From: Glebionis coronaria
Taxonomy: Eukaryota > Streptophyta > Magnoliopsida > Asterales > Asteraceae
Direction: 5' to 3'
DNA: 64,000 bases
Assembly: GCA_025667525.1 (NCBI GenBank)
Contig: CM046882.1
Coordinates: 19,232,488-19,296,487 of the forward strand
Shown: positions 11,701 to 21,132 of the stretch, one piece after another
How the letters are laid out: each line of letters begins with the position of its first letter
How positions within the stretch are numbered: position 1 is the stretch's first letter
Program-made: the position numbers and the translations under genes
Notes under the pieces: model-generated
What the model was told of the DNA's origin: nothing
Seen by the model: the letters and a program-made list of their open reading frames with translations, nothing else
Databases searched by the model: none

Positions 11701-12743
11701 AAGTTTCTTTTCAATTCAGGAATATACCTGACATTGTGTAACACAAAACTTGACCCATCTTTCAGTTGTACCTTTACCTTGCCAATACCCCTGATCTTGC
11801 ACTCCCTGTTGTCGCCCAACAGTACGCTGCCCCCATCGCATTCCAGAAAATCAAAAAATACATCTAACCTGGGTGACATGTGATATGAACCTCCTGAATC
11901 CATGATCCAGTCTTGCAGTCTTTCTGCACTCATCACCATCATCACCTCAGAATCATCGTAAATCGAACCACTGGAGCTTGGTTGATCATCTTTCTTGACG
12001 TAACCTTTTGACTTCTTGCGATTATTCTTCGGACAGTCTCTTCTCAAGTGCTCCTCAGATTGACAAATAAAGCATTTGAGTCTTCCACCTCGAGATTTCG
12101 ATCTTGACTTTCCCTTTGACTGATGCGAATTCCTGCGATCAGTTCTTCCCCTCACATATAACCCTTCACCATCATCCCCCTTCGCCTTGAACCTTTCTTT
12201 GATTTCCTTTGAATTTAGTGTGGCCATCACGTCCTCCAAAGTCAAATCTTCCCGTCCATAAAGCAAGGTATCCACAAAGTGTTCGTATGATGCTGGTAAA
12301 GACGTGAGTAACAATAAAGCAAGATCTTCATCTTCGAATTTTACCTCAATATTTGCTAAATCAAGAACGATTTTGTTGAACTCATCTATATGCTCGGAAA
12401 TCTTTCGTCCAGACGGCATGTAGAATGTATACAACTTCTTCTTCAGGTACAACTTGTTGGCCAATGACTTTGTCATGTACAAAGACTCGAGCTTTGACCA
12501 AACCCCCGCTGCAGTCGTCTCCCCGGTAACCTCTCTCAGGACCTTGTTACCTAAACACAAAATCATGGCACTGTGAGCATTCTTGTCAAGCTTAGATTTC
12601 TCTTCAGCTTCCATATTCGCGGGGAAAACCTCCAGAGCTGCTTCACATCCGTTCTGGATTAATAAAGCACGCATCTTGATTCTCCATAACCCGAAATCGC
12701 CAGTTCCATCGAATTTCTCGATGTCAAACTTGGCTCCCGTCAT
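8742..12743 (-). CDS. Copia 2 gag-pol polyprotein
   Basis: Continuous 1,333-codon frame from an ATG at 12743 (MTGAKFDIEKFDG, a Tnt1-type Gag start). Domains in order: UBN2-type gag to about residue 200; CCHC knuckle CFICQSEEHLRRDC near 222; protease DSGGSYHMS near 281; integrase zinc region HKRLGHISEAG with CENCVLGK; integrase core HSDLWGP, RTDNGLEF and QQNGLAERMN from about 475; reverse transcriptase with LLYVDDMLIA near 1012; RNase H with FVDSDYAKD and STTEAEYMAL. A Q/E/D-rich linker of repeated QEDQ units lies between integrase and reverse transcriptase (near nucleotides 10460-10560). No frameshift or stop is seen, and length is normal for the Tnt1/Tork group. It should encode Gag, protease, integrase and reverse transcriptase/RNase H acting in cytoplasmic virus-like particles. 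Confidence 0.96.
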   Translation of the reverse strand: MTGAKFDIEKFDGTGDFGLWRIKMRALLIQNGCEAALEVFPANMEAEEKSKLDKNAHSAMILCLGNKVLREVTGETTAAGVWSKLESLYMTKSLANKLYLKKKLYTFYMPSGRKISEHIDEFNKIVLDLANIEVKFEDEDLALLLLTSLPASYEHFVDTLLYGREDLTLEDVMATLNSKEIKERFKAKGDDGEGLYVRGRTDRRNSHQSKGKSRSKSRGGRLKCFICQSEEHLRRDCPKNNRKKSKGYVKKDDQPSSSGSIYDDSEVMMVMSAERLQDWIMDSGGSYHMSPRLDVFFDFLECDGGSVLLGDNRECKIRGIGKVKVQLKDGSSFVLHNVRYIPELKRNLISLGTLEKEGYTVKLQSGKVKVINGSRVIVSGTRRENCVYSLDGHALAGELNASVEEKDSLVHVWHKRLGHISEAGLHVLEKQGLFGKKSLGKLDFCENCVLGKSHRVRFGVGRHTTQGVIDYVHSDLWGPSQVESLGGKRYFLSIVDDYSRRVWVYVLRFKHEAFEKFKEWKQLVENQTGRTVKKLRTDNGLEFCNREFNQLCTESGIARHLTVAGTPQQNGLAERMNRTLMDKVRCLLVQSGLPKTFWAEATCTAAYLINRSPSTAIEKKTPMEMWSGHPSDYGMLRVFGCVAYSHVKQGKLEPRAVKCVLLGYPEGVKGYRLYRLDNESPKIVTSRNVVFNESVMYKDTLKDTGAGKDKSVEELQVEVELQRLNNHTPEEDHPGQEDQTCQEDQSDQEDQTDQEDGYDEDAGVQEIDHPPDLTDYQLVRDREPRTRTKPARFRDESNMVAYAFAAAEEEDTHEPLTYQEAVACEDSSKWKAAMKEEMDSLKKNKTWVLVDHPAGQKLVSCKWLFKIKEGIEGVQKPRYKARLVARGFTQRAGIDYNEVFSPVVRHTSIRVILALTACKDYELEQLDVKTAFLHGNLEEVIYMRQPPGFEQGNKVCLLKKSLYGLKQSPRQWYKRFDEYMLSNGFKHSSYDSCVYYRSYAPGEYIYLLLYVDDMLIACKSKAEIAATKSLLKREFDMKELGEAKKILGMEIFRDRSRKILRVSQSGYVSKVLKRFRMDNGKSVQTPLSGHFKLSLKDCPVRDCDVERMSRVPYANAVGSLMYLMVCTRPDIAYAVSVVSRYLANPGKLHWKAVKWIMKYLQGTVNVGLVYGTNRGNHVDVTGFVDSDYAKDPDKGRSLTGYAFLVQGCVVSWKATLQHVVALSTTEAEYMALTEAVKEAIWLRGLLEELGVKLNNVAVNCDNQGAIHLSQNHVFHERTKHINVRYHFIREVLEAKTVEVLKVGTEHNAADALTKVVPGRKLQHCLELLSVGIG

Positions 12744-13305
12744 TCTTTATCCCTTTGTTGATTTGCTAAACCTTGTGATAAACCCTCACAATCACAAACC
12801 AATAAAGTCCCTTCAGTAACTCGCTAAACCTTGTGATACGTTAAACCTCACAATCACGAATTACGAAGTCCCTTGTGTAAAAGTCCCTTCAAAGTAATAC
12901 CGTTTTGTTTTATAAACAAAACAAAAAAACTTAATAGATTACTAATATTAAAAGTATTAGCCCACTATTAATTTTTTTTTCCTCAATTCTATGTCTTAGG
13001 CCCGATAAAAAAATTGGCCCAAACCAACACACTTTGAAGTAATCTTTTAGTTGACTTTTATTAAAAAATAAAACACGTAACCTGTTTCTTCTTCTTCTTT
13101 CCTACGATGGATAGCCACCACCAACAAACGCAAAGAAAAAGAAATCAATGGCAAGTCAACCACCAATGTTCGATCTTTAAAATCGAAAACCAACAAACCC
13201 TCTCTTTCTCTCGATGATCTTGCTGCAACCTTGATGATCAATTACCCTCAACACCAAGAACTCTTTTCGATCGATCCTAGCAACCAGTAGATCTTCGACA
13301 CCAAA

Positions 13306-13317
13306 GCTCTGATACCA
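13306..13317 (-). other. Copia 2 primer binding site
   Basis: The minus strand reads TGGTATCAGAGC, 2 bp from the 5' LTR end at 13320. It is complementary to initiator Met tRNA. Confidence 0.9.
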
Positions 13318-13319
13318 CT

Positions 13320-13649
13320 TGTAGGGTTTATTCCCCACAACCCTGATTAACTAGATGCGGAACTCGATCGTGAACACACACAGCAATAGAATCGACAGAA
13401 AAGAAATCGACGCCCACACAAGGTAATATCCCTAACCGATTACCGATTAGTTTATTGAAAGAATGACGTGTTTGGTTTGTTCCCCTCACCTCCTTTTATA
13501 GAGATGAGGGGGAACCGACTATACAAGTCCTACGGGTCGGGTTGGGCTTAGACATTGCCAACCGACCTTTATTCTTAGCTATAGGAAACTAGGCTAATCG
13601 ACACTCTCCCTAGACACGACTTAGGCGAATATAATGACTAAACATAACA
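13320..13649 (-). repeat. Copia 2 5' LTR
   Basis: 330 bp, ends TG..CA, identical by eye to 8392-8721. Contains a good TATA box on the minus strand near 13494-13501. Confidence 0.95.
13493..13502 (-). promoter_or_regulatory. TATA box in Copia 2 5' LTR
   Basis: The minus strand reads CTCTATAAAAGGAGG here, a strong plant TATA consensus inside the 5' LTR and upstream of the gag-pol frame. It is the likely core promoter; the transcription start itself cannot be seen. Confidence 0.6.
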
Positions 13650-14465
13650 CTCGACTTTCATAAATTCTGACTATTGTAACTTGCTGCAGCATATAATTAG
13701 TAAGTATAGAATTACTAGGAGCAATGACGGTCCCACCTTTACAGAGCTACTTGAGTGTTTACCATTGATTGAAACTTTGTCGTTGTGGTTTGAAATCTTT
13801 GAGGTAATTCCCTTATCTTAATATAAAGTTAATTAATTCTTAATTGGCGAAGAGAGGTTGCTTATTTCTAACATTTGTATCAGTTTTGCGGGAAAGGTGT
13901 TGATGACGGTGTTCCACGAGAGCTTCCAACTCCATTATTCCACCTCAAATACTTACACATGTATCATTTATCCTTCTCCCGCAAACAAGAGTTAATTATT
14001 GCCTTTCTTATCAAAAGCTCCCCGAACTTGGAGAAACTTAAGGTAGGAGTAATTAACATAAATGTATCTTGCTGGTTTTTTTTTCATTATTCTTATTATG
14101 TCAAATTAAACTTAGTAAGACACTTGGTGTAGATTTTTGACAATTTCTTGTCAGCGAGTTATCCGGAAAGTTCCCCAATAGACGAATGTTATCCACGTAT
14201 TATGTTGGAGCATCTGAACGAACTAGAGATTAGAACTTTTATCAATCACAAGACTCGGCTCGATTTCGTAAAGCTTATCTTGGCTAGGTCACCTGTGCTG
14301 AAGAAGGTGAGGATATTCACGCAATGTAAATATCACCATGAAAGGTTGCAGATTTTAGAAATTCTCTTAGGCTCCTCATGTGCATCACCGGAGGTACAAA
14401 TCATTGTTGAGGACTCATGCGAGTACTGCAGTTTTGGTAGCACCCAAAGAAAGAAGCCTATGTGA

Positions 14466-15952
14466 CTTGTCGATTCTATCTACATCTACATGACTTCTAA
14501 TTAGTGTTTTAGGCACATACTATCTTTTGTTTATTTATATTTTGGTTTCACAACTTTGATATGCACGTATGAGTTCGGATTGGCTTGTTACGTATCTTCA
14601 TTTGGTCGGTATTGGAAATCTGGATTTTATACTGATTTGTTACCGAAGTTTTATCGGATGTCAGTTTACTGAATTATGTACATCAAAGTAGCTGTTCACA
14701 CGCCATAATATCTGGCGTTTTAGACCCATTTATGAATGGGTTGATATGGATTTAACTTTATCCCAAACGGGCGAAATTCAATAAAACATAGATAAAGAAG
14801 AAGCGGGTCGATCTGGCAATGCTTTATCTCTCTAATGGAAGTTGATAACTTGATATCGTGAGCTGATGGAATCGTTTCGATTCAAGAAAATCTTGATTTT
14901 GGTCCAACAGAAGACAAGATCACCGCCATCGCCATCAGTGACTGGCCTAGGCAACAGATAACATACATGGAGACTAATAAGCTCTTTGGGTTGAACCGAA
15001 ACTAAGGCTTCACTTTGTTGTTTTGCTTAGAAAATGCGCTACCTTGCTAGCTTAAAAAACAAGTTGATCAAGTTATAATGCTTGCAATCAAATTACAGTA
15101 TAGCTTTTAAAATGCAGGTAGCTTGAAACCGACATATAATGCCATACATGGTAAAAATGATCAGCTTCATACATGAGATATTTTGATGTGGTTGTTTGGA
15201 GGTCGACTAAAGACAGGTAACCAGAGTCTTTGTATTTGTGTCTTTATAGTTACTAATTTAACAAGTGACGCTTCTGATTGTTGCTTTCAGAAGTGGTTCA
15301 CAGTATACTTTACTAATTTAAAACTACGGCATTGCTGCCCAATTGAACACTAGATATTGGTTTACCTATGTAATGTGAAATCGCTTTGTGACAGTAAAAA
15401 GACATATTTAAGCTGACACGAGACGAGTATTTGAGGACTCATCATTCTGCATCAAAAGACACATTTTTCTTTTGTTGATAAAACGCTCTAATCTACTTAA
15501 TACATGCTGATTGTTTGTGTGACACTGATAGTGATACCTTAAACTCATCTCGGTTGATCTGGATGTAATGAAGGATTGGGTAGCATATGAGGGCATAAAG
15601 GCACACTAGGATACTCTGGTCTTTATAACAGAGTTGCTAGGTAACTAGTAATCGATTAATGTACTGCTTTTGTCGTTAGTTAGTACTGTATGATTGGACG
15701 GCAACTTCAACTGTAAACTCATGTTTAGTTATGTACAGATTTCAAATTGGTATTTTGTTCCTGTTACCAAATTTCAGAGCAACAGTATATCGATATGTGC
15801 GAAGAACAAACAAGTTAGACAAAAGGAAGAAGACTATAATTTTTCAATCAATCCCGAGTTAAACAAGAATAAATCAACCTTCAACTAATGACTTTTTATG
15901 TACATGAACCTAAGATACTTGCTAAGACAAACTCACAAATGCTACTTAAAGT
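14466..15952. other. Intergenic spacer, no gene seen
   Basis: Spacer between the F-box gene end and the convergent CLF1 gene. It is conserved with copy B at 24015-24640 and 26330-27164. About 1.7 kb of copy B DNA has no counterpart here. The last roughly 500 bp beside CLF1 are nearly identical in both copies and probably hold its 3' UTR. Confidence 0.65.
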
Positions 15953-18070
15953 TCAGTCAAGTAATTTGTCTTCGTCGTCGTCCTCATCGTAAGCGACCTT
16001 TTGCTTTTTCCATTTGTAGGCTTGCTCCAAGATTTTCAAATTCGATGCTTGCGACTCCTCTGGGAAGACGTAATCTATGTACTCCTCGTACCTACCAGGA
16101 CCCTCATCCATTTCTATCTGCTTTCTCTTCTTCAGTTTCTTTGGCAGTTTAACACGGACCAATTCTATGTCACCCAACTCGGCAAAACCCATCTCCATTT
16201 TTAACCATTCTTCTAGTAAAATAGCCCTATCCTCTTTCAACTCAATAGCCGATGTTCTGTAGTAGCTTAATGCATTCTCAAATACCCTTCTGGCATTTTT
16301 TATGCATTGTTGCTTCTGTTCTTTAAGCACGTTTTCAGGCAGATCTTCTCCCTCTTCCATGGCAGATGCCTCAAACTTTGCATAACTGATCCACACCTTC
16401 AAATGCTTTGTGCGATCCAAAAGCCTCTCATATAACATTCGAGCCCTTTCAAATTCCCCTTGTGCAATCTCAAAGTCGAGGTATGTCTTCCAAAGTGATT
16501 CTGGCATGTCTAGTGAAGGCTGCGCAATTGCAAGATCGAAAATTGAGCGGGCCCGGTCAATCTCCATTAAAGATTTTTCGAATAAGGCATACTTGCACCA
16601 TGCTAAACAGTTGTCAGGTGACCACTCTAGGTATTTTTCGTACACCTTCCGACAACGGTCCACATGACCAAGCTGCAGCTCAATCTCAATATATTCTTTA
16701 AAAACTTTAGCTTTAGGAGCAACCCCAATTGCATTACCAAGAATTCGACGTGCACCCGAGAGATTTGACTGCCGAATTTCAAACTTAGCAGCCAATAACC
16801 ATACTTTTGCAATGGAAAACTTTTTGTGTGGGATTAGTTTTAAACACTCCCTATACACATCCCTAGCTCGTTGAACATCTTGTGCATCAACCTCTTCATA
16901 GTTAGCATAATTAATCCATAAGTGAATGTACCTTTTCCAATACCTTTTCTCATCCGCGGGAGGTACATTAACGATTGCTCTTTCATAAATCTCCCTGATC
17001 CGCTCTTTGTTCCCCACACTCACCTCAAGTTGTATATAATCAAACCATGAATCATAATTCAGCGGATTCTTTCTAACTTCCTCCTCGTATTGAAACCTTT
17101 TTTTCCCAACAATTGCGTCTTCAATACCCTTTGGATCACCGTACTGCTTCTCAAATGCAACAAACTTTTTGTACAGCTCCTCAGCCCGCCCCTTTGGCAC
17201 GCGGTCTAGAGCAAACTTATAGATCCCTCTTGCTCTCTCAGTTTCTTTACAAATCTCTTCAAATTCAGCATACGCAACAAACAAAGCCTCTGCCTCTTCA
17301 TCGTCTGCCAGTTTCTCCACCGCCCTTTCATAACAGTCCCTAGCTCTAACAATCTCCCCGTTTTTCATCTCAAATTTAGCAAAACGAATCCAGGTGCCAA
17401 CTTTCGGCAAGCATTGCACGAATCTCTCGTATATACCTCTTGCACGGTCAATCTCGTTGTACCTAAGCTCAAACTTAATATACGAAAGCCACGATTGCTC
17501 GTCAGGCATCCACTTCATCCATCTTTCATAAATCTGCCTAGCAACCGCAACTTCACCAAGCATCACCTCCATATGAATATACTTATACCAAAGCTGATCC
17601 ACCCTCGGCAACACCGCAACCGCCCTATCCCACACGTTCCTGGCACGGTTCACAAACTTGTTCTTCATCTCAAACTCCGCATACTTCACCCACATTGTAT
17701 GATCTCTATCATGCACTTCCAATGCGCGTTCCCAAACCGACCTAGCGCGGTTGAAATCCTTCTGAGTCTCTTCCCATTTTGCATACTTAACCCAAACAGA
17801 TTTCTCTCCCCGAGAGAGACGTAACTTGTCTTCGAATTGTTTACGGTTTCGGAGACGATACTCTGCTAGCTCAGCAAGGTCGGTTATTTTTTGTTTTGGG
17901 AGGTGGAAATCGGGTGCTTGAAGGTCCTTCGCTTCGCGAACAATCTGTTCGGAGGTGATTTGAACAGGGGCTGGGGTTTTGTTTTTGACGCGGGTTTGGC
18001 GGGGGAGTTTGAACTCGGTCTCCTTGCGTTGTAGGTAACCGAGATTTGGGTCTCCTACGAGAATCGACAT
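15953..18070 (-). CDS. CLF1: Crooked neck-like pre-mRNA splicing factor (CLF1/CRNKL1), copy A
   Basis: Intronless frame of 705 codons from ATG 18070. It is built almost wholly of HAT (half-a-TPR) repeats: tandem units of about 34 residues with the W..Y/A.FE and RAR.IYERA patterns, such as VWVKYAKWEE, LWYKYIHMEVMLG, WLSYIKFELRYNEIDRARGI and DRCRKVYEKYLEWSPDN. The C-terminus is acidic (YDEDDDEDKLLD) after a basic KKLKKRK stretch. Length matches plant and yeast Clf1 (about 690-700). In the family this nuclear scaffold belongs to the Prp19-associated (NTC) complex and helps assemble the active spliceosome. Compared with copy B it keeps about nine extra residues near the N-terminus (GYLQRKETEF region). 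No lesion is visible, so it may be expressed. Its upstream DNA differs from copy B's. Confidence 0.95.
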   Translation of the reverse strand: MSILVGDPNLGYLQRKETEFKLPRQTRVKNKTPAPVQITSEQIVREAKDLQAPDFHLPKQKITDLAELAEYRLRNRKQFEDKLRLSRGEKSVWVKYAKWEETQKDFNRARSVWERALEVHDRDHTMWVKYAEFEMKNKFVNRARNVWDRAVAVLPRVDQLWYKYIHMEVMLGEVAVARQIYERWMKWMPDEQSWLSYIKFELRYNEIDRARGIYERFVQCLPKVGTWIRFAKFEMKNGEIVRARDCYERAVEKLADDEEAEALFVAYAEFEEICKETERARGIYKFALDRVPKGRAEELYKKFVAFEKQYGDPKGIEDAIVGKKRFQYEEEVRKNPLNYDSWFDYIQLEVSVGNKERIREIYERAIVNVPPADEKRYWKRYIHLWINYANYEEVDAQDVQRARDVYRECLKLIPHKKFSIAKVWLLAAKFEIRQSNLSGARRILGNAIGVAPKAKVFKEYIEIELQLGHVDRCRKVYEKYLEWSPDNCLAWCKYALFEKSLMEIDRARSIFDLAIAQPSLDMPESLWKTYLDFEIAQGEFERARMLYERLLDRTKHLKVWISYAKFEASAMEEGEDLPENVLKEQKQQCIKNARRVFENALSYYRTSAIELKEDRAILLEEWLKMEMGFAELGDIELVRVKLPKKLKKRKQIEMDEGPGRYEEYIDYVFPEESQASNLKILEQAYKWKKQKVAYDEDDDEDKLLD

Positions 18071-18464
18071 TGTCGATCGATTGATTGATTGAAATGATAT
18101 GGGAAACCCTAATTTGGAATCGATTTTGAGACAAAATGTTGTTTTAGTTTGTCGAATACTCGAATGATATGTTGTAATTAAAAGAACCGAGCGAGATATT
18201 TATATGTATGCATGTCGGTTAAAGTCATATGTCGGTTCGTAGAACATTACTATATGCTGACGTCGGTTGAAGTCACATGTCGGCATGATCCCACATATAA
18301 AAAAGGAAACCGTAAGTTTTAGGATGTGCGGATCATTGTATTTCAAAAATGTATTTTTTTCGTCAGTTAATAAGTTTTTGTTTTTTAAAGACATTTTAAT
18401 TTAATTATTATATTAAAAATAAATAAAAAAGTTTGATGAAAATTTGAAATTATTATTAAGAATT
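18071..18464. other. CLF1-A upstream region, no gene seen
   Basis: AT-rich DNA upstream of CLF1 copy A. It includes a repeated GTCGGTT(A/G)AAGTCA(T/C)ATGTCGG motif at about 18213-18233 and 18252-18282. It shares no clear similarity with the region upstream of CLF1 copy B. A promoter is expected here, but no element is convincing. Confidence 0.5.
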
Positions 18465-18974
18465 TTAGAAAGACTTTATTAATTTTGCTGTGTCATACAC
18501 ATAGAGTTGTAAGAACCTAGGCGGTTCTCCCTCTTCAGGACAAAGGGATCCAATCTGATGGGAGATTTGACCCGAAACCTTAAAAACATATACTGTGCCT
18601 GTGTTGACGTACCTGTCAATAGATGCACCAAACGATGTTATATCACACATCTGGTTATAAGCACGTATGTTGGCCATAAATCGTGTATCCGTTAGAAAAC
18701 CTTGCATAATGCCTGGAGGTGGAAGGTGTGGTTCCATGTATATTTTCCCACCCATGCACCAAAGATGGTATGTTGGACGCCTTGCAAACTGGTTTGATTT
18801 AAGCCGTTCACCCATCCAAAACCTAGCGCCACAGTGCTGACATTGCTGGTCACAATCGCCTAGGTCAATATAGGTTGCCACAACATAACGTGGAGGACAT
18901 GCTGCATTTCTTGGCCGCCCACGACGACGGCCAATGTTTGTGCGGGCAGGAGTGGAAGGCCCGGCGATAGGTTG
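18465..18974 (-). pseudogene. Helitron Rep/helicase fragment (N-terminal region)
   Basis: An open stretch of about 168 codons bounded by stops at 18465 and 18975. It encodes YIDLGDCDQQCQHCGARFW, GGKIYMEPHLPPPG, FMANIRAYNQMCDITSFGA, VFKVSGQISHQIGSLCP and FLQLYVYDT. This series is the conserved segment just upstream of the helitron-like N domain in plant Helitron Rep/helicase proteins. The Rep catalytic HUH domain and the helicase are missing, and there is no ATG in the upstream part (STPART..GRRRGRPRNA). It is a fragment, or an isolated exon of a captured element. Helitron termini (5' TC, 3' hairpin plus CTRR) were not convincingly located. Confidence 0.75.
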
Positions 18975-19770
18975 TTATGCAAACACGCACACACAAACGC
19001 ATCAGAGGTAAATAAAGAAGGATTCAACCCATTGTTCTAGTTAATTCAAAGGACAATCATGAACAAAGGGTATTTACCAGGGATTGCAGGTGCCGAAGTG
19101 GTGGAGGTTCTCCCCCAAAATAGTGCGCCGGCCCATGGGAGGTAGGGCACAACCTATGGGTCCAGAGGCACCTGAGAAGTCAGGAGGTGTGTTTGGTCCA
19201 CTGGAAGAGGCAATATCAGGATGTGGACCACGTGATTCGCTTCTAGGCAAGAAACCCCGTAATGCATTTGTTGGTCTACCACGACGCCGAACTTTTTTTC
19301 ACGGGCAGGAGTGGAAGGCCCGGGTCCATTGGTAGCTGAGGAATCAAGAAATGTGTTTGGCCTACCTGAGGAGGCAACAGATGTGCCAGGTGTATTTGAG
19401 GAGCCAACATACGTGTCTTGTGGCGGGTGTATGCCCAACAAATGTTGATGCGGTACGCACGTCCGTGTGGCTTACACGGCATGGAGACACTGAAGATACA
19501 GAACGTGGGCAAAGAAAACTGTGGCAGGAACCTATAAGGGGTGTAACGTATGAAATGAACCTGTAAATAGGGGGAAGCTTTGGGTGGGCTGGGTATGAGT
19601 GGACCCCAAATACAGCCTGCGTTTGTTGGCCGGTTGCTTGGAACCGGTCGGGCCTAAGTCAGCAACGCGTTTCATTAAGGGCCGGTAACCATCCCCCAAT
19701 CGTAGTTGACCAGCAACTTGGTTCCCTGTCGTTAAGCTTGGAAAGTAGGCGGGACATGGTGCGGATGACA
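18975..19770. other. Spacer with diverged duplicate of Helitron exon 5' part
   Basis: GC-richer than its neighbours. About 19275-19325 repeats the sequence of about 18915-18965 (minus-strand coding of GPSTPAR, preceded by a GRPRR-like stretch), so a short piece of the Helitron-like exon region is duplicated. No complete gene is recognisable. The same DNA probably lies just left of the window, since position 1 equals 19771. Confidence 0.5.
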
Positions 19771-20640
19771 TTGCAGGCATAAAAGAAGTTGCTAAATGAG
19801 CAGAAGCTATTGTGGAAGGAGAGGAAAAACAACAATAGAAAATGTCAGAATGTGTGTGCGCAGAGACAGTTGCAGGTATGTTAGGGGTTTGCATTAGATT
19901 CTACCTCTGACAGTATCTGCCAAGATGATGCCAACACGTGGATGGCGCAAACATTCGCTGCAGACAGCATTCCTCGTAGCAACCTCGCAAACCCTACATC
20001 GGTTAAGGTTTGACTGCCCGGGAATACCTCGGCCAACCATTTGAGCAGCAGGAAGAAAGCGCGGTCGCAAAATGCGTTTTTTTTTTCGTGCAGCACATGA
20101 GGCGTGGAGAGATGATTGCTACGCAAGAGCGTAAAATAAAACAAATACAAAACAAAGGAACTTAGTTCAGTCTATGAACTTTATTATTTGCATTATTTTG
20201 GAAGCAAAAAAGTAAACTAACATTTTTATAGGCAGACGCAGATTCGACACAACATACAACATGGACTTGACCTATGGTTTAAACATATAATACAAACACC
20301 AGTAACAACTATAGATTTTAATCCAAACAATAATCACATCTAAATTATTTGCATTATTTCGCAAGTTAAGAAGTAAGGTAACATTTTTATACGCATATGC
20401 AGATTCGACACAACATACAACACATAGGTGAGGTATGGGTTATGCATATACAAAAGACCACTAACAACTAAGAAAAACGTTTTTTAATCAAACAACCATT
20501 AATCCCAAATGACAAACATATCCCCCCCCCCCCCCCCCCCCCCCCGGTCTAACAAAGAGCATAGCATACAAATCATTCAAGAAGAGCAATACAACATGAT
20601 CAGAGGTCACTAATTATTAGTGTTATAATATATATATATA
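19771..20640. other. Non-coding start of copy B, C-rich tract
   Basis: Matches window positions 1-430 except that about 430 bp (20045-20474) is absent from copy A. It contains a run of about 25 cytosines near 20523-20545 and a TA microsatellite near 20629-20646, just where the F-box remnant is truncated. Reading frames across it do not resemble known proteins. Confidence 0.6.
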
Positions 20641-20649
20641 TATATATTA

Positions 20650-21132
20650 TGTATCCTTCTCCCGCAAAGACGAGTTAATTCTCGCCTTTCTTATGAAAAA
20701 CTCCCCAAACTTGGAGAAACTTAAGGTAGGGTAATAACATAAATCTATCTTGCTGGTTTCTTTTTTATTATTCTTATTATGTCAAAATACGCTTATGCGA
20801 GACACTTTATGTAGATTTTAGACGCTGCAGCGTCTTTGACACGTACAGAAAGTTCTCCAAGAGTCGACTTTTATCCGGGTATTATGTTGGAGCATCTGAA
20901 GGAACTAGAGATTGTAGATTTTGTCACCCACGGTGAAGAGAGTCGGTTTAATTTCGTGCAGCTTATCTTGGCTAGGTCACCTTTGCTGAAGATGGTGAGG
21001 ATATTCACACAATGTAACTATCACCGTGAAAAGTTACAAATTTTAGAAATTCTCTTGGGCTTCTCACGTGCATCACTGGATGTACAAATCATTGTTGAGG
21101 ATTCATGCAAGTATTGCGATTCTAGCACCTAA
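20650..21132 (+). pseudogene. F-box/FBD gene, 3' remnant (copy B, gene 1)
   Basis: Counterpart of 437-919: a truncated third exon (about 20655-20725), then the FBD exon 20815-21132 starting after a TAG acceptor. The FBD exon is open and encodes SSPRVDFYPGIMLEHLKELE, ILARSPLLKMV and IIVEDSCKYC; it ends one residue shorter than copy A. The F-box and LRR exons are missing, with a TA repeat and poly-C at the break. Probably non-functional, although it could still be transcribed. Confidence 0.75.

Larger units (their letters stand above)
8392..13649 (-). mobile_element. Full-length Ty1/copia retrotransposon (Copia 2, Tnt1/Tork-like)
   Basis: On the minus strand, with 330-bp LTRs that look identical and TG..CA termini (sense TGTTATG to CCCTACA). 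The 5-bp target duplication CTCGA lies at 8387-8391 and 13650-13654; the empty site is at 23203-23207 in copy B. The primer site TGGTATCAGAGC lies 2 bp inside the 5' LTR, and the polypurine tract AGGTGGAAATT abuts the 3' LTR. It carries one long intact gag-pol frame. All parts needed for autonomous movement are visible, so this is a candidate active element, inserted antisense in an F-box gene intron. Confidence 0.97.
7742..14465 (+). pseudogene. F-box/FBD gene, copy A, frameshifted and Copia-interrupted
   Basis: Four exons correspond to the intact copy-B gene: 7742-8340, 13690-13803, 13884-14042 and 14133-14465. Exon 1 starts with the F-box (MDRLSDLPSCIIEMIL). A 2-bp insertion near 7790 (CTATATG where copy B has CTATG) then shifts the frame; the original frame resumes only as an out-of-frame ORF from 7768. 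Intron 1 holds Copia 2 in antisense at 8392-13649. Exons 2 to 4 encode leucine-rich repeats (LLECLPLIETLSL, NLEKLK) and the FBD domain, and remain open. An intact protein would be an SCF substrate adaptor. The frameshift close to the start makes this copy very probably non-functional. Confidence 0.88.
1..18070. repeat. Segmental tandem duplication, copy A
   Basis: Positions 1 onward match 19771 onward almost base for base, and the order F-box/FBD fragment, F-box/FBD gene, CLF1 gene is repeated. The window starts inside the unit, so its left edge is not visible. Relative to copy B, copy A gained two Copia elements. It lacks about 430 bp after position 284 (present at about 20045-20474 in B) and lacks about 1.7 kb present at 24650-26325 in B. 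Similarity stops close to the CLF1 start codon (18070 in A, 29267 in B). Without the retrotransposons the unit is roughly 9 kb. Confidence 0.93.

Noticed and set aside
9213..12819. Plus-strand open frames inside Copia 2 (up to 176 codons)
   Set aside because: They are antisense shadows of the continuous gag-pol frame and show no domain features.
16001..17824. Plus-strand frames opposite the CLF1 genes (repeated at 27110-29273)
   Set aside because: They appear in both copies only because the sense gene is conserved; the content is mirror-image codon bias.
19532..20150. Minus-strand frames of 120 and 89 codons near the duplication start
   Set aside because: No recognisable domain; their matching region in copy A (1-300) is only partly included and a deletion cuts through it, so conservation cannot be judged.
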